Assembly: GCA_030533445.1 (NCBI GenBank)
Contig: CM060064.1
Location: 46,747,787-46,811,786, forward strand
Source: Cyprinodon diabolis
Taxonomy: Eukaryota > Chordata > Actinopteri > Cyprinodontiformes > Cyprinodontidae
Length of the DNA stretch: 64,000 bases
Direction: 5' to 3'
The stretch's first letter is position 1, and each line of letters begins with the position of its first letter. The notes under the pieces were generated by a model. That model saw nothing but the letters and a program-made list of their open reading frames with translations, was not told where the DNA came from and ran no database searches. Below, piece by piece: positions 1 to 7,801 of this stretch. A program made the translations under genes and the position numbers.

Positions 1-151
1 GACTTTTTTTTCCAAGTTTGAAAATGTTTCGCTTCCCATCCAGGAAGCTTTTTCAATTCAAAATGTCTGGATTAGCATTGAGTTCCAGGCTTTATAGAGT
101 AGCCCAACAAAAGCCTTGTAATGGCTTAGAAAACATGCACATTGAAACTGG
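1..151. repeat. Interspersed repeat, copy 1
   Basis: This segment is closely similar to 19853-20005 in the same orientation. Both contain a CCAAGTTTGAA block, a CATCCAGGAAGCTTTTT block and the end ACATGCACATTGAAACTGG. Parts of the same family recur at 41332-41547, 52640-52755 and 55690-55765. It is cut by the window edge. The family was not identified and no coding potential is convincing. Confidence 0.7.
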
Positions 152-513
152 AAAAGCAGCTCCACCCCTTGGGAGTTGTTGAGGTCGTTATTGGCCTTCA
201 ATACCCGATACTGGCCCATTCCTCTTAAAAGGCTGTTGTTAAGGGTCATTGTTGGCCTGGCTGACCAGAGACAAATAATCCCTGAAGAGTTCCAGGTGCA
301 AACACGTCTTTGTCCCATTTGGTTCCTTATTGTCACACCTTCCTCTGACTGTCAGCCATGAATGCATCTGCACCCTCCTCTTCCTCAGCCAGGACTTTAG
401 AACGATGTTTTCAGGCTTTGGCTGGAAAAATCTGAACTTTCCCGGAGACAATGTGGCCCTTACAGTAGCAGATGTTCATCTGAAATCTCAGCATTTCTTT
501 TTGTATTAATACT
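152..513. other. Unassigned intergenic stretch
   Basis: I see no gene, RNA or recognisable element here. Short open frames on both strands lack motifs. Confidence 0.4.
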
Positions 514-522
514 GCTTTACCC

Positions 523-1104
523 TACCCTCGTGAGACCATCCTGATCTCGCAAGCTTTTAAGGTTTCACTCGCAGATCAGTCTGGAGACTCTCCGTTTAAG
601 AAAATTTGGAGTCGTTCACCAAACGAACGTCCAATCAGCGTTGGCTTTGAGGCGGGTTGAGGTGTGACGCAACGAGAAGCATGACAGTTCAGTCTAAAGA
701 ACATGGCGGCTTCAGCCGATGAAACTAGCGTTAGCGTGGCTATCGAGCAAGTTTTATCGGAATTACAGAGTATTTCTTCACTGAAAGAAGAGCAAAACAC
801 TGCTCTGGAGGCTTTTCTCAGAGGAAAAGATGTTTTTGCTCTTCTCCCGACTGGTTTCGGCAAGAGTTTGATCTATCAATTGGCTCCTCTTTGTCGTCGC
901 TCTGTTAGTACGTAATATGCTTCGTTGATCTGATTGGTTTATTTGGCCCGTCTATCACCAACATAGGCCAATCAGCTAACCAGTATTTTTGCCCCTTCCC
1001 AAAATTACTTCAACGGAAGGTTTCCTGACTCCGCCAGATGGATTTGCTAACCTGACTCCGCCAGATGGATTTGCTCCGCATATCCATCTGGCGGAGTCAG
1101 GTTA
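523..1104 (+). mobile_element. Non-autonomous DNA transposon carrying a helicase exon, copy 1
   Basis: The ends are TACCCTCGTGAGACC on the left and CAGGTTA on the right. They are flanked by a 9-bp near-duplication, GCTTTACCC at 514-522 and GCTTTACAG at 1105-1113. A second copy on the other strand (11891-12312) shares both ends and also has a 9-bp flanking duplication, so the boundaries are supported twice. Inside lies an open segment with RecQ-helicase motifs (703-915) ending at a GTACGT donor-like site. The right end forms a hairpin (1048-1104). No transposase is encoded. A 9-bp target duplication is typical of MuDR-type elements; that assignment is inference, because the terminal repeats are only about six bases (TARCCT). 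Confidence 0.7.
703..915 (+). pseudogene. RecQ-type helicase N-terminal exon fragment
   Basis: The frame starts at ATG 703 with MAASADETSVSVAIEQVL and runs 70 codons. Residues about 26-60 match the N-terminal RecQ helicase pattern: a Q-containing motif 0 (LKEEQNTALEAFLRG) followed by a Walker A loop (LPTGFGKSLIYQL), the ATP-binding lysine being in GFGKS. The frame ends just after TCTGTTA followed by GTACGT, which reads as an exon end plus 5' splice donor. The remaining helicase motifs (DEAH box, motifs III-VI) are absent, so this is not a working helicase by itself. It lies inside the 523-1104 transposable element. Either the element captured a host exon, or it is a deleted derivative of a larger element that encodes its own helicase. 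Confidence 0.7.
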
Positions 1105-1113
1105 GCTTTACAG

Positions 1114-2009
1114 CACAGGCACTGATCTAAGCCCATACCATGATGCCGACTCCTACCATCTCAGTTGGGCTGTAGGATCTGGGTGAACAAATTGACACTT
1201 CTTTTGTATTTCTCTTCTGAACTCAGTCGAGTATTTTTTGGGATCTTCTTGGACTTCTTTCAATAAAGGTTTATGTCTTTCTGACATTCCGGCCACAAAT
1301 GGGTGGACAGACGGATGGGAGGGAATCTCTCAGCAGTCCATCCTACTCCTCATATCCAGCCTTCTGGGTCTGTTTGGTGTTTACAGCAGATCAGAAGGAA
1401 CCAGACAGCTTTATTGACTCCATCAGCTATTGTCCCAAACCTTTTAGTTCTCTATGGTGAGAGCAGAGATGCCTGTGGCTCCGACATATTAATGGAGTCA
1501 AACAGTTCCTCCACGCAGCATCTGGCTCTACTTTATCAACTGAGCCACTTCCTGTAATCTGTGGGCAGCAGACATCGCCTGGCCACATCACAGCCAGGAT
1601 GAGCGGGAACTATTAGACAGTCATGAGAACCGGTACGTTCTTCAGACAAAGGGAGCTACCCGCTGGTTCTGTCCCAGCGCTTTGCTCTCACTACTGTTGC
1701 CAAAACACCCCAAACTTTTACTTACTTTACTCTTTTTGAACCCATGCAGACATGGCGGGCTAATGCAAACAGTAAGACATGCTGGACAGTGTCATGTTTT
1801 TAATTTCAAATGCATCTGAGTTTTACTATATATACAGAAACAGATCTCTGAACACTTAAACATTTAAGCTTTTTTTTTAAGTCTGGAGTTCTAACTGTTG
1901 AAAGAAAGTGATTTAAAATCCCCAGAGTTGTTTGTAAATTTGCAAAATATGAAAATCTGAGTACAAGAAGAAAAACATCCTTAAAAAAGTTCCTCTTGTG
2001 TTGGATCAA
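1114..2009. other. Unassigned intergenic stretch
   Basis: No gene or element recognised. An 84-codon frame at 1303-1557 has no domain signature and is probably chance. Confidence 0.4.
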
Positions 2010-2168
2010 AGTGTAAAAGCACAGAGGACTGACCAACAGCTCCCCCCAAGACTCCACATTAGACCAGTCACCCTGACCTCTCACCTGATGAAAACCATGG
2101 AGCGCCTCATCCTAGCCCACCCTGGACCTGCTGCAGTTTGCTTACCCACCTGACGTCGGAGTGGAGGA
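2010..2168 (+). pseudogene. LINE reverse-transcriptase fragment
   Basis: In one forward frame the segment about 2050-2145 reads RPVTLTSHLMKTMERL, the conserved stretch of non-LTR retrotransposon reverse transcriptases just ahead of the palm domain. It runs into stops and frameshifts within about 40 codons. The family continues at 2319-2643 and 3551-3674 after interruptions, so these are parts of one dead LINE. The clade (Rex/L2/CR1-like) cannot be settled by eye. Confidence 0.65.
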
Positions 2169-2318
2169 TAGGGATGGGAATCGTTCCAATTCCATGGCAC
2201 CGTTTGGCAGCTCGCTTAATGGTTCTTTTAACGGTTCCAGGCAGCACCAGAGCCTAGCGCTGGGCAGCACGACCTACGTCACCTTTTCTACTTAAGTTAC
2301 GTCACGTTTTTTCACCTA
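2169..2318 (+). mobile_element. hAT element end fragment
   Basis: It begins TAGGGATGGGAATCG and continues with sequence shared with the left end of the hAT at 2644-3550, including CCAATTCCATGGCACC and CACCAGAGCCTAG. It has no matching right end. It separates two pieces of the same LINE. Confidence 0.6.
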
Positions 2319-2643
2319 CTGAGGAGGCTGAGACACTTTTGGAGTGAGCAGGCCCCTTCTATGTCTCTGTGGTGGCATCAGCCCTCCTCTACGCTGTCGT
2401 CTGCTGGGCCCTTGGCAGTGCAGAGGGGGATAGAAAGATACTGAACAGACTTTTGCGAAAGGCCGTTTCTGTCCTAGGCTGCACTCTGGACTCAGTGGCT
2501 GAGAGGAGGGTGCTGTCCAAGCTTGCATCCATCATGGAAGCTTGGACACCACCTTCCACCCTCTGCACCAGACTGTAGTGGAGCTGAATAGCTTCTTTAG
2601 ACAAAGACTTTTACACCCTGTTTGTAAAAAGGAGCGCTACCGC
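2319..2643 (+). pseudogene. LINE reverse-transcriptase C-terminal fragment
   Basis: Frames here read LRRLRHFW and then VVASALLYAVVCWALGS and LNRLLRKAVSVLGCTLDS, typical of the C-terminal end of a teleost non-LTR reverse transcriptase. The reading continues as LHQTVVELNSFF and KKERYR up to the hAT insertion at 2644, then resumes beyond it at 3551. Frameshifts show it is dead. Confidence 0.7.
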
Positions 2644-3550
2644 TAGGGATGGGAATCGAAAACCGATTCCTGTACAGAACCGGTTCCATGTGTTCCAATT
2701 CCATGGCACCATTTGACAGCTCGCTCGGTTCCAGGCAGCACCAGAGCCTAGTGCTGGGCAGCATGACTTACATCAAGTTTCAGTGGGCAAGTGCGACATG
2801 ACCAGGCGTAAGTCTAGAAAAGCAAAACAAAAAAAATGGCGCCCCATCGGGTAAACCAATTGAAAGTTCGGCTTAATTTTAAGGAAGAAAAAGATGGCAA
2901 CAAGGCGCTTTGCAATCATTGCAAAGTGGCAATAACATCCACAGGACGAAATAAATTCAACATGCAGAAACACCTGTGCACACAACATGACATACATTTT
3001 AATGAATGCCGTGTTTTTGATGCTTCTGGACAGAAGCTAAAGCTACGACCAGCATGGAAGGCAACTCTGGTGGTTAGTAGCTAGTTTTATATCACTGGCT
3101 GAGCTTAATGTGGTTCCTAGTAAATCAGATGCTATTCCTGGAAATAAACCCATTTCCTACCTTTCTTTGGGGTTATTAAACGTGCTACGAAGTTGCTCCG
3201 CAGTTCAGGGAGCGAGAAAAAGGTGACGCTCGTTTATTTAAAATCAGGGGGAGATGAGTTTATTTCCCAAAATTGTACAGTAATTCTTTTTCATTAAACG
3301 GATGCTTTTTCCATTAGATTTAGATGACTGTGAGGAGATGGGTAGCCTGGTTGGATCAGAGGCTGGATTTCTGTTCTCGCCGAGGCAGGCAGAAATAGAA
3401 TGTCCCAGGCGAAGGTAGACCAATGTCATCGCGCACTCACCAAGTTCATTGTTTCGCAGAATCGATAAGAGAATCGATAAGGAATCGAATCGTTTCACAG
3501 AATCGATAAGAGAATCTGAATCGTGAAGATCTTATCAATTCCCAACCCTA
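2644..3550 (+). mobile_element. hAT transposon with BED-finger remnant
   Basis: The ends are TAGGGATGGGAATCG and CCCAACCCTA. They are flanked by an 8-bp target duplication with one mismatch, GCTACCGC at 2636-2643 and GCTACGGC at 3551-3558. Eight-base duplications are the hAT hallmark. The element is inserted in the coding part of a LINE whose reading resumes on the right side. It holds a BED-finger open segment at 2836-3084 but no transposase catalytic domain, so it is an internally deleted copy. Confidence 0.8.
2836..3084 (+). pseudogene. BED-type zinc-finger remnant of a hAT transposase
   Basis: The 82-codon frame contains ALCNHCKVAI and then NMQKHLCTQHD, a C-x2-C followed by H-x4-H arrangement as in BED fingers at the N-terminus of hAT transposases and ZBED proteins. 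It ends in a stop soon after, and the RNase-H-like transposase core is missing. The surrounding hAT ends support a transposon origin rather than a host ZBED gene. Confidence 0.6.
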
Positions 3551-3674
3551 GCTACGGCAGGTCAATCCTGCTGCAACCAGAATCTAAAATGCCACACTAC
3601 AACCGCAATAACTTGTGCAATGTATAATGTGCAATTACTATTTAAAACCCTGTGCAATAATTTTATATATAAAT
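3551..3674 (+). pseudogene. LINE 3' end, continued
   Basis: After the hAT, the LINE reading resumes (CTACGGCAGGTCAATCCTG, then a CACTACAACCGCAATAAC block coding HYNRNN) and passes into an AT-rich 3' UTR. That UTR is cut again by the element at 3675-4282 and appears to continue beyond it to roughly 4440. Confidence 0.55.
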
Positions 3675-4282
3675 ACCGTAAATCCTCTAATATAGGCCGG
3701 GGCTTTTATTTCACTCAGGTACATCTTGGTCCAGGCCATTATTGGAAGGAGGCCAGAATTAGAGGCAGGCCTCTATTTCTATTTGATCAAAACAGACGAC
3801 CAGTGGAATGAATAAAAAAACAGATTTTGTGTCTCTTTGAACCTATAAAATACTAGGTTCATTTATTGAAAAAGTACAGTTACCAGTTGGCTACCAGTAG
3901 CGTATATTTCAAGGTAAATTTAGAACAACGAAGACCAACGAAAATCTGCCATTTTAACGCTGCCTGGTTACCTCCAGACCTACCCGTAATCACATTTGTC
4001 TTTCAGATCAAAACGATTGTGAAAGGCCACTAAGATCTCCGTGTAAGGATGGGACTTCCCATGCTAATGGCTTGGATTTGTTAGCAAACATTGCCCCCCT
4101 GTGGTACTTGTATGTTTCTATCACAAGTTGTTGAGGACTGCCCAGGAACATCGTTGGTTTTAATTATAGCCCCGGCCTGTATAAGAGTCCGGCCACTATT
4201 TACCTCCGCCGACAGCCAGACAGGGCATTATTAGAGACCCGGCTGCTAATGGAATACAGGCCAATATTAGAGAATTTACGGT
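3675..4282. mobile_element. DNA transposon with terminal inverted repeats, unclassified
   Basis: The ends are near-perfect inverted repeats: ACCGTAAATCCTCTAATAT on the left, the complement of an AATATTAGAG..TTTACGGT end on the right. They are flanked by AT/TA dinucleotides that can be read as a 2-bp duplication. It is about 608 bp with no coding potential, so it is non-autonomous. It sits inside the 3' region of a LINE. The superfamily is uncertain. Confidence 0.65.
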
Positions 4283-5209
4283 ATCCATATATATAAAAAC
4301 CCATGTAAACACTCTGCAATAACCCTGTATAATGATCCTACTATAAAAACATAAAGCTGTCATATGTGGAAAAACTGTATATACTGTATATATCCCTATG
4401 CTAATGGAATTTCAGGTCCATTTTAACTTAATGAATATAGCGATGATGTAATATCGGGATCATTGAAGGTCTTCGCTGGCTTCTAAGGCGGCGGCGTGGT
4501 TGCCTACAGCTGCTCGAGGCTCCCAGCTTTATCTGTTTGTTTTTGTTGTGGGCAGACAGGACTACAGCTGAGGGAAGATTAAAGATAATGGTTTTGGTCT
4601 GTAAGTTCAACCCTACAAACATAATAAGAACCTCCTGCTCCCCTGAGTTCATTGGCAATGAGAGCAATTAAAACCGGCGGGAGACACAGCTCTGTTATAA
4701 TCATGGCAGCAGTGCAGGGAGAGAATGGCTCCACAGAGGATTCTGTCTCATCTGCAGCATCCAGACATCTATGCTGGGATACCGACATTTGATTTTCCTA
4801 CAGGATTCATTCATTCTTATTTTTATTTTTTTAACTTTCATTTGCTCAAAAGCTTCATGGCAAAGAATGAAACCCCCCCTGTTTCTCAGTGGGATGGTGT
4901 GGTATGGAGCCTGATGGTGCATGAGAGGGAGGACCTAGTGCAGGTGGTGCAAAAGGGATTATGGGATGCCGTCTACAGGATCTGAACTTTACTGTTGTTC
5001 CGACTACAGCAAAACAACAAACACAAAAACTCAGCTGCATGAAATCCAGAAAAAAATACCTTAAACCCATTTTTTCCTAGAGCTTTGATTAAATTATGTT
5101 AACTAGTAAGATAACCCCTTCAGCCCTGAGGGTCTTAGGAGCAAATTCTGCCTCAAATTATACATGTGAATTAAAGCAAGTGCAGCCTTTAAACTATAAA
5201 TTGTTTTTC
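4283..5209. other. LINE 3' UTR tail, then unassigned sequence
   Basis: The first 150 bases look like the continuation of the interrupted LINE 3' UTR (repeated GTGCAATAA-like and TATA-rich tracts). The rest has no recognisable gene or element. Confidence 0.35.
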
Positions 5210-5470
5210 CTTGAACCCCAGTCAGCCTCAGCACTGAGCCTGGTTCTGCTGGAGGTTTCTTCCTGTTCAAAGGGAGTTTTTCCTCTCCACTGTTGCTACA
5301 AGCATGCTTAGTGTGAGGGATTGCTGAAGAGTCAATGAGTCGATGCAATCAGCTGGTTTTCCTTAGATAGAAACTTTGAATCAATCTGACTGGATGATCT
5401 GGTGAACTGGAAAGTGACCTGAGATGACATGATGTGAATTAGAGCTATAGAAATACACTGAATAGAATAA
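5210..5470 (+). repeat. Dispersed teleost repeat, family R1
   Basis: This copy contains GAGCCTGGTTCTGCTGGAGG, GGGAGTTTTTCCTCTCCACT and a tail ending CTATAGAAATACACTGAAT. Other copies lie at 36362-36762, 59220-59622 and, as fragments, 19250-19325 and 59905-59990, all on the plus strand. The AT-rich simple tail suggests a LINE or SINE 3' end, but I cannot name the family. Confidence 0.7.
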
Positions 5471-5630
5471 ATAGGAAATACAATTGTTTGTATTTGTATA
5501 AGAGAAAGGCATTGAGGAATTGTTTTCAGGTGGAACCACTGTTTTAAATTTCACCATGTCTGATTTATAGGTGATTAAACAAAGAAAAAAATAATGACTT
5601 TATAGATCTACATCTTTACTATAAGTCAAG

Positions 5631-5901
5631 CAAATTTGGACTGAATAAATCGAAGCATGTTTGTTCCACAAAGGAACGTTACTGGATCCAGGCTACTGGA
5701 GAATAAAAAAAAGTGAACTGATTTTTAAATATTATTTCAGTTTAATATGGGAAAAAAAATCTGAATTCTGAGAAAAAATTCTGACTTTTTTCTCACATTA
5801 TACTGAAATAAAATGTAAAAATCAGTAACTTTTTTATTTTTCCAGTGGCATTACGTACCTTTGTGGAACAAACATGCTTCAATTTATTCAGTCCAAATTT
5901 G
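5631..5901. repeat. 271-bp inverted repeat (foldback)
   Basis: The left arm starts CAAATTTGGACTGAATAAAT and the right arm ends with the reverse complement; GAAGCATGTTTGTTCCACAA also pairs across the structure. The inner part is a compact member of the foldback family seen at 34820-34931, 42720-42910 and 44991-50324, with AAAAATCTGAATTCTGAG near the centre. Confidence 0.75.
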
Positions 5902-6094
5902 TACTGTTCCGTTCAAAGGTTTTAGTGAGCAGTGTGCTAGACGAAAAATGTGATTTTGACACAATGCTAAAATTGCAAAAATGCATTTTTTCACTCATAA
6001 AAAGGAAACTCAATCAGGTCAGACAAATTTGCTGATTTACATTTACATTGCTTGGTGCAGTGAAGATCTATCCATGCAAGGCGTAAGCCGTTAA

Positions 6095-6772
6095 TGTTGG
6101 GATCTGGAGATGTAGCACCTTTCTCCACCAGAGTGCGCTGTGGGTCTCCTGGGCTGGAGCCCTCCAGCACACCTGACGTTCATAAACCCATCAGGAGAGC
6201 TACCTACATAAGCAGCGACCAGACCTTCCTTCGACGCCGCAGTGTTGACCTTAGTTTGGTTAGCAACCTGAGCCTCTGTTACCTGAAAGAATCTAAGTTG
6301 TCTCTAAGTGAGAAAACTGGTTCTAACCCTCCTCTGTCTTTGCTCACAGGAAACCTGTCTCAAGCCTGAAGCTCTGGGTGAGCTTAACCTGCCTTCCAGC
6401 CCTGGTGAGCCAAACCTGAAGATTCCTATTTGGATTTCCCCTGCTGCTCTCAGAGAAGAGCTGGAAACTCTGATCAAGGTCTGCCATTCAAAGTCAGAAG
6501 CTAGACGCTGCAGCTGCTTGTGAACTCTGCTGAACCAACAGTCTCTGGACCCAACGGTTCCCTCTCTCACAAGAGAAGCCTGGACCCCGTCAAGGTAGAA
6601 TCAGAATTATCTTCAGGGGGAGATAATTCACTTCACTTCAGTGAACCCAACCTGGACCTGTTCCAGATCCAGTTCATGTTTTTGTGTCAACATCTTAAAT
6701 AAACTCTGTTAAACTTTTACCCAGCCTCCGTTGTGTTCTGCATGTGGGTTTGATATTAAACCAATCATGACA
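6095..6772 (+). repeat. 5' LTR
   Basis: This 678-bp repeat begins TGTTGGGATCTGG and ends CCAATCATGACA, matching 11154-11866. It contains a TATA-like CATAAG (6207-6212), the presumed RNA start near 6236, and AATAAA at 6698-6703. The gag start codon overlaps its last six bases. Confidence 0.92.
6207..6246 (+). promoter_or_regulatory. LTR core promoter and self-primer donor
   Basis: CATAAG at 6207-6212 lies about 26 bases upstream of GCCGCAGTGTT (6236-6246). Those 11 bases are the exact complement of 6774-6784, just inside the 5' LTR. In Tf1, the first 11 bases of the RNA fold back to prime reverse transcription. If this element works the same way, transcription should start at about 6236, which fits the TATA-like spacing. 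Confidence 0.6.
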
Positions 6773-7801
6773 GAACACTGCGGCCAAACACAAAGCCCAG
6801 CAGATCACCTCCAGAGGAGGCTTGAGGAACAGGACGCTCAGATCCTTGGACATGCGCATACCCTCCGTGAGTTGCATACTAAGCTTGAACATCAGAATCA
6901 AATACTACAAACGTTTGCGAGCTACATGGGAAATGCTAATGCCACGCCAGCAGTACGTCCCGTTCCGGATCCACTTCCGCCTCTAAGGTCACCGGCAGTG
7001 ACGTCATTTCCTGAGTTCCGTCCGAGTCCGCCTGAAAGATTTTCAGGTAACCAAAGGGATTGTAAAGGATTTTTGTTTCAATGTCGTTTACTTTTTGAGC
7101 AATCTCCCGGCAGTTTTCCGAATGATAGGAAAAAGATATCCTTCATTCTCTCTCAACTCACTGGACAAGCTCTTGAATGGGCAGAGGCAAGGTTCTCTTC
7201 AGAGTCCAGTTTTTCTTGTACATTTTCCGAGTTCATGTCTGAGTTTTCCCAAGTATTTAACCACGACTCAGATAAAACAATTGATTCCCGAGCCCTGCTA
7301 AATTTAAAACAGGGAAATTCTACAGTGGCTGAGTTCTCCATTGAGTTCCGGGTTAAAGCCGCATTCTCAGGTTGGAACGAATGTGCACTTAAGAGTGCTT
7401 ATTTTAAGGCCTTAAATGATAACATCAAAGACGAACTAGCCACAATCGACGAACCAGCTAGTTTGGAGGACTTAATCCGTTTAACCATCAGACTGGATAA
7501 CAGACTCCGAACTAGAGATAACTCTAGACAAAGAAGTCTAAATTTTTCTGTGTCAGCTCCTGCATTTAATAATGTTTCTGTTTTTTCTGGACCCGCAGAA
7601 CCCAGTTCCAAGCCTAAGTCTAAAAACAAGACTTTTTCTGTGCCTGTCCAAGTCTCTCACTCAGATGGAGCGGAGGTCGAACCCATGCAGATTGGACACA
7701 CAAGGCTAACCCCTGAGGAAAGACAACGACGATTTAGAGGCAATCTTTGTCTGTACTGTGGTGAGACTGGCCATTTCATTGCTTCATGTCCGGCTAAGTG
7801 A
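6767..7801 (+). CDS. gag: Gag polyprotein of the gypsy element
   Basis: The frame runs from ATG 6767 ([14 protein letters not shown]) for 344 codons to TGA 7799-7801. The start was chosen as the first ATG; it overlaps the LTR end. Residues roughly 10-60 form a Q/L-rich, possibly coiled-coil region. The middle (about 85-240) has the retrotransposon capsid pattern with [19 protein letters not shown] and [13 protein letters not shown]. Residues 328-341 are a CCHC zinc knuckle, [14 protein letters not shown], that binds the genomic RNA. The product builds the virus-like particle. The frame is intact. It overlaps the pol frame by four bases and is read in the +1 register relative to it. Confidence 0.88.
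   Translation: MTEHCGQTQSPADHLQRRLEEQDAQILGHAHTLRELHTKLEHQNQILQTFASYMGNANATPAVRPVPDPLPPLRSPAVTSFPEFRPSPPERFSGNQRDCKGFLFQCRLLFEQSPGSFPNDRKKISFILSQLTGQALEWAEARFSSESSFSCTFSEFMSEFSQVFNHDSDKTIDSRALLNLKQGNSTVAEFSIEFRVKAAFSGWNECALKSAYFKALNDNIKDELATIDEPASLEDLIRLTIRLDNRLRTRDNSRQRSLNFSVSAPAFNNVSVFSGPAEPSSKPKSKNKTFSVPVQVSHSDGAEVEPMQIGHTRLTPEERQRRFRGNLCLYCGETGHFIASCPAK
6774..6784 (+). promoter_or_regulatory. Primer-binding site, self-priming type
   Basis: AACACTGCGGC starts one base after the 5' LTR. No tRNA-type TGG start is present. Instead the site is exactly complementary to GCCGCAGTGTT at 6236-6246 in the LTR, as in the Tf1 self-priming mechanism. It lies within the gag coding sequence. Confidence 0.65.

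Noticed and set aside
2389..2604. Minus-strand frames over the LINE fragment
   Set aside because: Antisense to recognisable reverse-transcriptase sequence.
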